Shown here in pieces: positions 33,276 to 45,360 of a stretch of DNA of 64,000 nucleotides (position 1 is the stretch's first letter; each line of letters starts with the position of its first letter). The notes under the pieces were generated by a model. That model worked only from the letters and a program-made list of their open reading frames with translations. It was not told the DNA's origin and searched no databases. Source of the DNA: Sphaeroforma sirkka (lineage: Eukaryota > Opisthokonta > Ichthyosporea > Ichthyophonida); NCBI GenBank assembly GCA_001586965.3, contig LUCW03001772.1:1-64000 (forward strand), read 5' to 3'. Position numbers and translations under genes: made by a program.

Positions 33276-35781
33276 CCTATATATAACCCTAGGCCGTTCA
33301 TCATATCCTGCCCTATGATAATGCCCATGCCCGTAGGTAGGTTCATTAGTTCGAACGATGTACCCTGGATAATGTTGGTACCATACCGTATCGGTATTAC
33401 TTCCGTCGTTCCCAGTCGCGGAGTTGGGACCGCCTTGTCAGCTTAATATATGAACGACCCCGGTAGTGCTGGAGTAATTGGACGGCCAAGTAAGTTTGCT
33501 AGGTTTTGTGGTTTCTATTTGCACCCGTGTCTTTTAACCTCTGAACGTGCGTCCGTTCAGTTGCTGTTGGATGTAGACGCGGTAATCGGATGATAGCAGT
33601 AGGTCTTTAATCGCCATCACTTCATTAATAGTGTGCACAAACGTTAATGCTACATCCGCATCAGACACCCTCATCTCTCAATTATCGCCTGTCACTGGAT
33701 CCCAGCCCTGCGGTATTATATTTCGTGCTGGGTGGTTCTCGTCATGATAGTCAGCGGTGAGTATGGCGTCTATGTGCATCTCGGTGGCCACGGGAGGTGG
33801 ATCGATTACTGCTTCTTGTGTAATCGTGTTCACCTGTGGTTGGGTAGTAGGTGTGTGCACCGGTGGCTGTCTGGCCGAGTTACCGCCTTGTTCTTGTCCT
33901 GGCGGAACTGTTGTTGTCGGGAGGAAAGGACGGCCTTGTTCGTTCTGGCGTGCGCGGTGGTCAGTCTTCCCTTGTTGTGTTGTTCTATGATGGTGGCATC
34001 GTGCATAGTGACGTGGACCGGGTGGTGCTTGTGTCGGACAACCTACACACGTTGTAGGTACCGCGGCCTGAGGACGCTGGGCCCAGTTCTGATTCTGTCG
34101 TTGCGCTGTCTGTGGGTTCGGACGACTGTTGGTATAGCCTCATACTGTATTACCTGTGTGGTGTTGTTGGCAACCGAGGGAACGAGCTGTCGATCGTTGT
34201 TGTGCCTCTTGTATGTCCGGGCTCAACAGCTGTAGCAGTTCATGGGTCGCCATCAAATTTTATTTGGGGTATAGTTGGAGTGTGCGCTCATATGTGCGAG
34301 CATTGTGCGTTTCCTCCAACAACTGTACCACGCAGTGATTCAGTAGACTTTGCTGGAAGTCAGCGTCCGTCTGACAACGTTCACGCGCTCGACGGTGATT
34401 TTCCATCAACCGGGTCATCTGTTCCATGACTGGTACGTGCGCTAGCTTACTGTGACCTTTAGCTAGCTTGCGGAAAGCAGGATCTACGGTCGCCTGTGTT
34501 TCATGTGAGCATATCTGATTAATCTGTAACTCAGGTGTTAACACCTTCAACTGCTCCGTGTTGTCTCTAATATAGTCGAGTGTGAATTTTTCGGCATTGA
34601 GGTGAACCAACACCTTATTGAACCATGTTAGACTCCATGTTTCGTCAAGGCCTGCGATATGTGCGTTCTTCAACGTTTCGAGGACGGCTCCTTTAGTATC
34701 CCGCTCCGTGACATCATTCAAATGGTAGCGATTAGAAGGCCAGTCAGGTCAATTGCGTGGTGCTGGGGCCTTGCGTTTGTCAACTGGTTTAGGTTCTAAT
34801 GTCGCACGCAGTGTCTCCAACACTTCCCGAAGGACGTCGACACATGCTGTATTGTCGTATTCTATCGCCTGGCACAGTTCATCCGATAACTTAAATATGC
34901 GTGCGTGAAGCACCTGACGGCTGGCTTCAATGCTTGACAGCTAAAAACCCTAAAAACACACCGTTTCACGTGAGGCGTCCTGCTCAAAGACCTTCTTCTG
35001 CTGTTGCTTACGAAAGTTGGTACTCAACCGGTCGTGGACGTTTTTCAAAGCTTCTGCCCCGTGCGAATTCTGCTTAGCAAGTAGTTATTCGTGTGCGAGA
35101 TTCTGGATAGATGATGTATCACTCAGTGTTGCTGGATCATTCGACTCTAGTGACTCATAACCCAAATCATAATGTTGTCCGAGACCTCGGATACAAATTC
35201 TGGGTTGTTGGCACTATTGGACGAGCGATGACGCTGAGACGATCCGGTCTCCCCTTAGGACCCATTGAACTACTCGGGTGTGATACGCTTCAAAAGCTCT
35301 TCATACTTGTCGATCTGTGATTCTGTGATTGCTGTTTGGCCATGAGTTCGGCCAGCTGTTGTGGTAAAACCTGATCACGCCCTTCTCCTCGTCTATAATG
35401 ACGATGTCGTTGGCGTTTACGCTTCACTGGTGGTAGGCGTGGGTTGTTGTCACTAGTCACGCTACCGCCCCCCGCCCCCCTGCTGGATGGTCGTCGGCAG
35501 ATGACATGCTGAAACGCTCTGAAGTCAAACTGAGAGACAGCCCGGCACTCGCTACATATTCACGAGTGTTGGTCTACCCCCGGTCCACACGCAGGTCAGA
35601 GGTTACTGCCATATATGATTCATGAGCTTCTCCCTGCTACTGAGTTGATGTCCCGTGAGCTTGTTGTTCTTGTCCGCGGGTAAGGTATGCCGGGCGTACG
35701 ATTGCCTGGTTTGCACAATGGTGTACGTCCTGGGTCTCTGTTGTCTGGGATTGGTGAGAGCCTGCCCTAAAGCGTTGACGT
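33276..35781 (-). pseudogene. gag: A3 retropepsin and gag region
   Basis: Minus-strand remnant. The protease-flanking segment with GQDMMNGLGLYIGG is at about 33,290-33,340. Gag pieces follow, including a capsid-like part (NAHIAGLDETWSLTWFNKVL, about 34,600-34,670) that aligns with A2 gag (NAHVSGLDESWMVRWFYKVL). It is broken many times. Confidence 0.75.
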
Positions 35782-36377
35782 TGTAAACTTCGATGGATAT
35801 TTCTGTTTTAAACTATGTTATATAAACTAGAATACAATTTAAGTCAGGTAGGATTTTGCAGTGGTAGCTTGTGTAAGAATGATCGGGACTGCCTCTTAGT
35901 AAGAGCCTCAATATCCTCGATCACACAGAGCGTACCTCTAGCTGTTCTTTATTAAACAATTTTCACTAGAAGTACTAAGTGTTCATGGCCACATGCCTAA
36001 TTTGTAGATAGACATAATAACGTAAGTCAAGTTAATACATTGGCTAATATAAATAATTTTCCATTTGAAGAAAAGTTAAAAAAATAAAAAGACATTGAAT
36101 TTCGGAGATTGGCGGGAAGACCAAAACCTATAAGTAGTAGTTCAGAGATTATAAGATTTAGTTTATAAAATCCTACATCTACTATCGTCTCAAATAGGTC
36201 CAAGTAAATGATTCATACCAAATACTCAGGCTATTAGAGCCATCAAAGTGAATTTAAAACGCTTTGGAAATATTGGAAAAAGAATTTGTATTAAATTATT
36301 TTAAATACAAATAAAAACCAATATGTTATCTCATTTGATCTTGATATTTTAGACTGACCGAAGGCCGTATTTCTACA
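35782..36377 (-). repeat. B3 3' LTR
   Basis: 596-bp reverse-complement copy of the family-B LTR, next to the internal G-rich primer-like stretch (reverse of tagcccccagtag). Confidence 0.95.
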
Positions 36378-36503
36378 TAGCCCCCAGTAGCTTTTAGGAC
36401 TACAGACGTACGTTAAGGTACGATCTAGTTCGTAAAGCGAAAACCAAAGTAAAACGGTTTCGGTCATGGCTTATCGAGTAAGTATGTGCCTATATGTATG
36501 AGT

Positions 36504-39500
36504 TCAATATTCATGTTGTACTCTATATCGTTTAGTATTTGGTCCAGTAACCATTTCCGATGTAGGCGCCTTACGTTTATTATTTGGTAAGGAAATAGCT
36601 AAAGGTTGTTCTTCATTAGTAAGTAAGTTCGAAGGATTTTTTGCTCTGTTGGTAAGCAGATCAGAAAGTTTAGTCACATAGGAAGTAGGTGGCAAATAGG
36701 GAATTTCAGATCCGTCAGGGTTTGCAGTCACCTGAGGAAACCCTTTCCGTTTATCTCGTGTCTTCTTATGTAAACGCTTCTTCCATTTCTTATTAAAAAT
36801 ACGAAGGAAGTCGCGAGATTCACGAAACGTATCGGAGGTTAGCCAAGCTACTATTCCATCCATGAAACGGGTCTTGTAGTAAGTGTAACCGTCTTCGGAT
36901 GTTTTGTCAGTTATATCTTTGACTTGTGACTCCATAACTGGGACATCATAATCAAATGAGCGAGCGAATGAGAGTTCGGAGGTAGGAATACGGTGAGCGC
37001 CTAGATTAGTTGCGCTAGTACCATCTATGTTATTCACTTCGTAAGTATCACTCCTTCTCATCATGGTAGGTATTGTTCTCAGATATTAAAGTTTCTTAAA
37101 GTGTTTTAAGTTTTAAGTGAATAGTTGTCATTTATTTGATTCGAGTCCCTGCTTTTATATGCATTGGACTCGTAATCCTTGGGCCATTAAAAAACACCTC
37201 TTAAGGTGAAAAAGGGTTTCACTTAATCTATGATACATTCCAAAGGCAGTGTCGCCACGTCTTCAACTGATCGTGGCTTCTATTGTAATCTTTGGTCTGA
37301 TACGTGTAGATTGTACTCCTCCTCCGATTTTCTATAATGATGTTTCCGTACTCCCGGCACTTCGGCTCCGAGATTAATTTCCATCTGTAATATTTCTGTG
37401 TCCCTCTCTGAGTTTAGATTCTCTTCTTGGTTGATGCTGGGATAAACCTTGTTGAGCCTCCGGTGTTTGACCGCAGTTTTATGCTTTGTAAACAATCTTG
37501 GTTAACTGTGATCAATAGTAGGAAATAACAAAGGGTCCGATTGTCTTAGAAGAGAGTTCGGTAATGTTGGCATTGGAATTTATAATGTTAACATAATCGC
37601 CAACTTTGAACTGAACAATGTTCTTAGTGTTATTCCATCGGTCATACGCTTTAAGTAGGACACGATTTTTGTGCTCGAGTAAACAGGGGTAAACAACGTT
37701 TTGCATATGCTCGATCTTTTGTAGCCACGGAGTGACGTATTTATCGGTCGCAGTTTTGTCAAACGTTGCTTGTAATTCACTATAGCGGCCAAAGAAATAG
37801 TGAAACGGGAGTGTTCCAGTTTAAGGATTCATGCCGTTATTCATCTCAGTCTGAACCCATTTCAAATGATAAGGCCACATATCCTCAACGTCATCTAGTG
37901 TAGTACGCAATAGCTTCTTTAGTTCTCTATGACGTGTCTCATTTGCACCCTGCGTTTGAGGTTTACAAGGAACACCACGCCTATGGGTCATGCCTGATAC
38001 GAGTATAAGTGCCTCCATTACGTCGGTACAAAACTCACTACCGTTATCAGAACATAGTACTCGGGGGAAATTGAAGTCATTAAAGTCGTGATAGCATAAC
38101 TCTGCCACTGTTTGCGGGCGTTTGCTCGGTATTACATAAAACAAGTTATAGCCCGAAGCCACACATAAAAAATGACAGATATATACATCGCCAGTATGCT
38201 TGGATCGCGGGAGTTTAACCAAATATACTATGATTCGGCGCATCGGTTGGTCTTCTGTCACGCTTTTCAGGGGTGCTCAACCGTAGCGATTTGATCTGGT
38301 TCTTTTCACAATTAGTACAGCGTCGGTATACTTCACGTATGGTTTCTTTCAGAACTGGGTATTCAAGCCCTGCCCGAATAGCCATCTTATAAGTATACTC
38401 ATATCCTCGACGGGTTAAATTATGGATTATTTTAACTCTACTCTCGAGCTTTTCTAAGTCAGTCAGATTCTGTGTAACGCTGGCTGGATGAACCATAGTC
38501 CCGTTAGATAGGACAACTTCAGTATCAGGAGGGGTAGACTCCTGAGATACGTAATTAACAACATTAGATTGTTGAAGTATCTTCTTCAGTTGTTTCGCAA
38601 CTCCTGGCTGTTCTTTAAGCAGCGCTTTAAGTAGTCGAGTGCGAGCTTCAGGTTCTCTTAGAGTTTTGAGTCTTTGATCCATGGCCTTAGCTAGTTCCAT
38701 GTTTTTACGATCTAATGCCGTTTCAATCGGCATTACCTCGACTGCATTAGTGTTGGGTACATGTGTTGTACGAGTCTTGAGCTTTTGTTCAAACTCCTTA
38801 GACTCCTCTAGTTTAGCTAAGAACTCGGTTGAGGGTTTCCACTTAGTGATACCTGCAGGACCGATGCGACAAACGATGGCGTGTTTCCAAGGTGTCTTCT
38901 TAATAGAATAGTATCCCTCATACAAGAACGTGCCGGTTTCACGGTCGACTTTTATAGGCTCGTCTTGTATCATATTAAAGTAAATCACGTATCCATGGAT
39001 CGGAGCTACGTAAGGGACAACACAGCGTAATGGTAGACATAGTAATATTAACATAATTTAACAACCGTGCGATAAGTTGCCAAGGTTGGTTAGCCCACGC
39101 ATTATGCTTTGATAAGTCAAGTTGAAAGGCATCACCTTTAGGATGAGTCAACGACCTATAATCAGAAATCTGTTTGTTATGTTCTGCGTCGAACATATCA
39201 ATAGTAAATGGACCCCATCTTGATTGAGCGAGGTTAAACTATTTCTTATTAAGCATCCAATCGGTTGCTAATAAATCTTTAACTATTTTCTGGTAGTCAG
39301 GGACAAGTCGAGAGAGAAGATGATTATGTATTCCTGGTATGTGTGTAATGTTAAAAGCAAATTTAGCAATAATGTCATGCCAGCGGCTCACCAACTGTGA
39401 ATCAGGGTTCATGTCTTTTAATATGATAAAGACTTTTGATCACAGGCGACAGTGAAGTAACTTCCATAAAGGTAGTCTTTAAACTGTCCAAGCGCAGTAA

Positions 39501-41117
39501 CTATAGCAAGGAGCTCTTGTTTAACGGTAGGGTACTTCCGTTGACTCTTATTATAACTCTTGCTAAAGAATTGTATGTAACGTGGTTTACCATTTATTGT
39601 TTGGTATAGCACTCCACCTACCGCTCGATCTGAAGCGTCGGTTGCTACTTGGAACGGGACGCCATCCACAGGGTATTGCATGATGGGTGCGTCCATTACT
39701 TTACTTTTGACTAGTTTAAATGCATCATCACATTCTTTAGTCCAGAGCTTTCCCAAAGATCCTTTGTGCAGCCGTAGGTGACTGAAAGGCTTTAAGGAAT
39801 GAGAAAGATGAGGTACCGAATCCGAGAAGAAGTTAACAAACCCACACACAGAGTTCACATCTCTTCCAGTAATTGGTGTTGATAAATCCAACAGAATTTG
39901 TTTCTTGCCAGGATCAATTTCTACCCCTGCTGCAGATACCTTGTAACCAAGTAAGTGTATAGTATTAGCAAAAGAACACTTGTCCTCGTTAATCTTAAGT
40001 TTGGCATGGTTTAATTGCTTTAAGACTTCCATAACGAGTTTAGCATGTTCATATGCTGTCTTTGTAAAGAGAACTATATCATCTAAGTATACTGATACGT
40101 TATCCGACAGGTCCGCAAATAGTTTCATCATAACTTGTTGGAAGAAAGAAGGTAACATATGTAAGCCTTCAGGTGCACCTTTAAACTGGTACTTCTTACC
40201 TTGCCAAGTAAAGGAAAAGTATTTCCTATTCGGCTCATATATTTGTAATTGATGGAATACAGCTTTTAAGTCTACCTTGGAAAATATAGTCGCACCTTCC
40301 ATTTTGCGTAGTATCTCGCTTACCTTTGGTAAGGGAAAACCATGTTGCGTAATTAGTTTGTTGATTAGCGACAGGTCTAATACTACTCTTGTTTTACTAA
40401 ACGTTCCATCAGATTTATATTGGTAGACCGCTAAGAGAGCTAAGTTATCTGGCGTTGCATCATATTTGATTTCAATTAGACCCTGTTTTAACCAATCTTC
40501 AATTTGGGTTTTGACAACGTCTTTGTGTCACCACCTCACGTAGTTATGTGAAGGACACTTTAACTTAGAGAAGTCGACGTTTGTCAAGTCAAGCTTAACG
40601 TACCCGTTAGAGAACTTAAACATACACCAGTCAGTTATTGCGATCTTTCTGTTTTGTATAATTAAGTCCATAATTATATCGGTAAAGTGCGGAATCATAT
40701 CTTTTGCCTCACGTTCCGGAGGTTTAGGTATCGTTAAAATGTTATCATCTGACTGATCTTTATTTGGGTCTAGCCCATTAGGCAGACCAGCGAGAGTTAT
40801 ACCTAAACTGAGAAGATCAGTCATACCTATAATTGAATCGTATTTCTGAGACATGTCAGTAACGATTAGGTGAGTCTTTACTTCTCTTCTATCTGACAAC
40901 ATGCTTTGCAAGTGGTAACTTTGCCATTTCCCAAAATTAAATTATTTGTTTCGTTATGGATAGCCATATCTGTAGCGTGGGATACTCGGCGTGAGATAAA
41001 AGAGACTTCAGCTCCTGGATCAAAAAGTGCTATAACGTTTCCTCCATTTACATAAACGGTTTTTTTTGTATAGATTTTGTTGAACTTTTTCTCAAAATCT
41101 TGCTCTAGTGCACACAT
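36504..41117 (-). pseudogene. pol: B3 pol, interrupted by C2
   Basis: Same domain order as B1. Clear motifs are the YLDDIVLFTKTAYEHA polymerase box, VATDASDRAVGGVLYQ (RNase H), the GPFTIDMFDAEHN block (MT-like), CTNCEKNQIK (integrase zinc finger), VLCSDNGSEFCTDVM (integrase catalytic Asp region) and the C-terminal chromo-like module with DGYTYYKTRFMDG. One integrase stretch that is broken in B1 and B2 is open here. It is broken elsewhere in several places. Confidence 0.88.
37071..37517 (-). repeat. C2: solo LTR of family C nested in B3, with 5-bp target duplication
   Basis: Plus-strand ends TATTGTTCTC and GATCAATA, flanked by GTAGG on both sides (37,066-37,070 and 37,518-37,522). B1 and B2 have a single uninterrupted CCTAC at this place, which proves the insertion and its borders. 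Homologous to C1 in reverse orientation and about 20 bp shorter. It inserted after B3. Confidence 0.92.
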
Positions 41118-41129
41118 ATGGAACTGTCA

Positions 41130-43368
41130 GTGTTTAACTTGGACGTCCGGCATGTCCTTGAAATCATCTTTATGCCAACCGTTAGTACCCTTGCAAGTAG
41201 TACACTCTATCATATAGTGCCCAAAGTTTGGCTTGCCTGGTGCACACAAGGTAGAGTGCGTGTTGTAAGTGGTATCCCTTGCGCATTAATAGTGTGTAAC
41301 TGGACACGTACTAAGAAGATCAAGCGAGGCTACGCACTGCTTGCCACTACCTACTGGATTGTCCGCCATTACAGCACACTACCTGCCACAACTGAAGCCA
41401 CACCATAGCGAAACATACATATCCCGTGCACACTTAACAGAGTCGTGTTTACCATTCCACTTACCATCACGTTTAGTGAGGTTGTATCCACACTTCTTGC
41501 AAGGTGCTCTCTCCTTCCTTTCACCCTTTGGTTCAGTAGAAGTAGAGCTTTTACCACCTCCAGCAGTAGTGCGAGGTTTCTTAGTATTACGCGCAGTGGT
41601 ATTCTCTGTCGCGGTACGCTTAGCGGGCTGGGTAAAGCTCGAGGCACTAAGTACTCTAGTAGATGAGTTGGTATGTTTTTAAACTATCTTCTCACAGATA
41701 GACCAAGGCATAGATCGCGAATCACCATAGGCGATGATATCATCATTAGCCTTCTTAAAAAAAGCTAGCCCTCAGAATCTCCATCATCTGACAAATTAAT
41801 AAATATTCCCCAGTATAGGTACGACCTTCCATCCGAGTGTTCATATGTGTCATATGAGCTAAAGCACCTCGAATAATAGTATCGTTCGCAAAGATCTTGC
41901 GAGACTCTAGAAGTTCACGGTCACGTACATCTTCAAAGAAGGCGTTAAGTATATTCTCACGCAACTGGCGCCAGGGTAGGGCTTCCAGTTGGGCTAATAG
42001 GCCTTCAAGATAGTTTTCCATTCCTCTGACTCACAGATATAAATAAAGGCATTCATCATCTGCTTATCCTTAAGACTGGCAGACTTCTTAAGTTGGTCAA
42101 AGACCTTCGGTGTTTCCATTGTACTCTCATTAGTAGAGAAATCGACCTCAGCCTTCGCGTTACCTAGCTGCTTTATTAAGCTTGGTTCGAAGCGTTCACG
42201 AGGTTCACGCTCAGTGCTACGGGCTGCTAGTGCCAAGATAAAGTCTATCTTCTTTCTCTCTTGTTATCGATTAGATCGATTAGATATCGAATGTTATCCG
42301 CTTTCTTATCGTCAAAGTCAGAGTCATTCAATAGACGGTCCTCAAGGACTTATATACCAGAACATAATAGCCTGAGACGTTGTTGTCTGGTTCTCACTTC
42401 CTCGTCTTCAGTGCTAGAGTGGGTACTGTCTAGTGAGGTACAGGTATAACGATTACCAAAGTCGTGATTACCAGGGTTAGATGGTAAATGAGGATCGATG
42501 TTATGAGGGTGGTAAGCCTCATCGATCTCCATACGATCATAGCCTCTAACAGAGTTAGGTTTGTCGAGAGGGTGGTCGATTGTAGCTTTCGGGCTATAGC
42601 GATTAAATGTTGAGGTTTTACCCCTTCACCAGCGGTAACTGGTTCAGTGGTGACCCTGTTGGCTGGTAAACCAGAGGGCCTCAGGTTCGAATCGCGGCTC
42701 GGAATATTTTTTTTCGGTATAGGAAGAATATCGGCCACGTGGGATAAGATCGAAGGGTCAAAAACTGCGACAGCGGCTAGCTCCTTGAAAAACTCATCTT
42801 TGCGGTTAAAATGGCGTCGAGATTGAGAAGATCCAACTACTCGTTGTTGAGTTATGGCGTCGAGATTGAGAAGATCCAACCACTCGTTGTTGAGTTATGG
42901 CGTCCCAACATTCGGTGGCGAGGCATTCAGTGGCGAGGCATGCAATAAAATTTCACGAAATGGAACGCCGTCATCTTTGTTGATAGATCGATTGGGCTGA
43001 CTTTCAGTAATAATAAACCGTCGATCTCGAGACGATTCCTCCACTTGTTCAGGAGATATAGCCTTTCCAATATCTGACTTTTCGCGGTCAGATGGCGAGC
43101 TGATATCCTGGGCTGTACTACTAGGAGACACACGGACGCTGACGAGCCTTTCCGCTGCAGTTGAGTCCTCCTCTTCCAAGGCTTTAGGGTCCGACGAGTC
43201 ATCCTCAGAGTTTTCATGAGAACCAAGCTCAGAAACGGCGTCCTCTACAGCTTCAACGGCAGGCTCAGTACCAGACGGATCAGCGTCCCCAATAACCTCA
43301 AAAACCTCAACAGGCTTAGCAGACTTAGAGATGGCGGCTTCCTTGCCTTTAGAATTTCCTTTAGCCAT
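41130..43368 (-). pseudogene. gag: B3 gag
   Basis: Minus-strand gag starting MAKGNSKGKEAAISKSAKP, with an acidic Ser/Glu-rich N-terminal part, a capsid-like middle and a C-terminal cysteine-rich region near 41,200-41,520. It resembles B2 gag throughout but is broken several times. Confidence 0.8.
42812..42897. repeat. 43-bp tandem duplication in B3 gag
   Basis: Two consecutive copies starting TGGCGTCGAGATTGAGAAGA with one base difference. Not present in B2 at the matching place, so it arose in the B3 lineage. Confidence 0.9.
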
Positions 43369-43556
43369 AGTAATAGCTCAAGAACAGGAAAATTAATAAG
43401 GTCTAGGTATAATAACTAGCGTGTAGCTAACTTTAGGGTAGTAATAGCCACTATGAGGCAGTATAGAATACTTACAGTCCTGTCGCTGGATAGTAAGCAA
43501 TTATTAGACAGTCTAGAAGCAGTACACTACGGTAACTGCTAAATAACTGAAAAGTA

Positions 43557-44146
43557 TGTAAACTTCGATGTATATTTCTATGTTTCAAACTATGTTATGT
43601 AAGCTAAGATACAATTTAATTCAGGATTTAGCATTGGTAACTTGTAAGAATGATCGGGACTGCCTCTTGGTAAGAGCCTCAATATCCTCGATCACACAGG
43701 ACGTACCTCTAGCTGTTCTTTATTAAACAATTTTTCACTAGAAGTACTAAGTGTTCATGGCCACATGCCTAATTTGTAGATAGACATAAGAACGTAAGTC
43801 AAGTTAATACATTGGCTAATATAAATAACTTTCCATTTGAAGAAAAGTTAAAAAAGGAAAGACATTGAATTTTGAAGATTGGCGGGAAGACCAAAACCTG
43901 TAAGTAGTAGTTCAGGATTATGAAATTTAGTTTATAATATCCTACATCTACTATCGTCTCAAATAGGTCCAAGTCAATGAGTCATACTAAATACTCAGGC
44001 TATTGGAGCCATCAAAGTGAATTTAGAACACTTTGGAAATATTGGGAAAAGAATTTGTATTAAATTATTTTAAATACAAATAAAAACCAATATGTTATCT
44101 CATTTGATCTTGATATTTTAGACTGACCGGAGACCGTATTCCTACA
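43557..44146 (-). repeat. B3 5' LTR
   Basis: 590-bp copy of the family-B LTR (starts tgtaaacttcgatg, ends cctaca on the plus strand). Slightly more diverged from the other copies than the B2 pair are from each other. Confidence 0.95.
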
Positions 44147-44410
44147 AGGACCGGACTAAATAATGGAATAGATAATATAGTGATTGAGAATAATCATTTA
44201 GTAACTAGGAGACTATAGTCTTAGTTACAGAGATTTTCACAATCTGCAGTAGTTAGAGAATATCTCGTCCCACATAAGAACGTGATTTATAAATGCAGCA
44301 GACGCGCCGTTCATAACGGCACTCCTGACCGAGTTCACTAATTTCAGACTTAGCCTTTTGACTAAGCACAACTCGGTTTTGACTACATAGATCATGTTGC
44401 GAGTTTATAC
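44147..44410 (+). repeat. Old LTR-like segment related to 16,480-16,990
   Basis: Starts AGGACCGGAC beside the B3 LTR. Its 44,263-44,395 part matches 16,808-16,940. It is a fragment of an older dispersed repeat that B3 abuts. Confidence 0.5.
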
Positions 44411-44603
44411 TGTACGACTGAATACTCTTTTTGTAGCCAATATATTATAAAGTAAGAACAACAATTTGCTTGTTATTACAGAGCAATAAATAATTCGCAC
44501 GTTCTATAAGTATACTGTACGACCAATAAGTTTTGGTTCGTTGGTTTGCTCCTCGGTCCATTCTTCGCAAGTGCTAAAAATACTAATTCTGTTTCCGTTT
44601 TCT

Positions 44604-44686
44604 TTATTGTGCATCTGCCATCGCACTTTTTGTCTTCTGTTTGTTGATCTTTTCTACAGCCCATTCTAATTCTTGATGAAGAGCTC
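44604..44686 (-). pseudogene. 3' piece of a host coding exon split by B2
   Basis: Read on the minus strand, the host DNA left of B2 encodes LHQELEWAVEKINKQKTKSA and a few more residues before TAA at 44,604, with AATAAA overlapping the stop. If the 4-bp duplication GCTC is counted once, the frame continues without a stop into 53,436-53,526, giving 57 codons across the empty site. The peptide is coiled-coil-like. No family was recognised. A 57-codon run could still be chance, so confidence is moderate. Confidence 0.4.
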
Positions 44687-45281
44687 TGTAGAAATACGGC
44701 CTCCGGTCAGTCTAAAATATCAAGATCAATTGAGATAATACATTGGTTTTTTTTGTATTTTAAATAATTTAGTACAAGCTCTTTTTCCAATATTTCCAAA
44801 GTGTTCTAAATTCACTTTGATGGCTCCAATAGCCTGAGTATTTGGTATGACTCATCTACTTGGACCTATTTGAGACATTAGTAGATGTAGGATATTATAA
44901 ACTAAATTTTATAATCTCCGAACTACTACTTATAGATTTTGGTCCTCCCGCCAATCTCCAAAATCCAATAAGTCTTTTTTCTTTTTTTAACTTTTCTTCA
45001 GATGGAACTTTATTTATATCAGCTAATGTATTAACGTGACTTACGTTATTATGTCTATTTACAAATTAGGCAAGTGGTCATGAACATTTAGTACTTCTAG
45101 TGAAAATTATTCAATAAAGAACAGCTAGAGGTACGCCCTGTGTGATCGAGGATATTTAGGCTCTTAACAAGAGGCAGTCCCGATCATTCTTACACAAGCT
45201 ACCACTGCTAAATCCTAACTGACTAAATTGTATTTTAGTTTAATATAGTTTGAAAACTAGTAATTTCCATCGAAGTTTACA
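44687..45281 (+). repeat. B2 5' LTR
   Basis: 595-bp family-B LTR. It differs from the 3' LTR (52,837-53,431) by about half a dozen substitutions and a few length changes in T-runs (about 1-2 percent by eye), so the insertion is recent. Confidence 0.95.
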
Positions 45282-45360
45282 TATTTTTCAGTTATTTAGT
45301 AGTTACAGTAGTGTACTGCTTCTAGACTGTCTGACATCGATTTACTATCCAGCAAATACT

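Larger units (their letters stand above)
29411..35781 (-). mobile_element. A3: hollowed-out family A Gypsy element
   Basis: Two family-A blocks in the right order on the minus strand: chromodomain and integrase (about 29,740-30,838), then retropepsin and gag (about 33,276-35,781). RT, RNase H and the MT-like block are absent, and unrelated DNA (30,839-33,275) lies between. Its 5' end is cut by the B3 LTR at 35,782. It belongs to the A1 subfamily, is broken many times and is old. Confidence 0.85.
35782..44146 (-). mobile_element. B3: two-LTR family B Gypsy element carrying a solo LTR
   Basis: Minus-strand element with 5' LTR 43,557-44,146 and 3' LTR 35,782-36,377. Gag lies at about 43,368-41,130, retropepsin near 41,000, RT about 40,550-39,900, RNase H about 39,650-39,430, MT-like block about 39,230-38,980, integrase about 38,440-37,820 and the chromo-like tail about 37,700-36,830. 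It is interrupted by C2. It looks structurally complete but is broken in roughly ten places. The immediate flanks (GACGT and AGGAC) do not form a target duplication. Confidence 0.92.

Noticed and set aside
33732-34429. Plus-strand frames, one of 167 codons
   Set aside because: Antisense to the A3 gag remnant.
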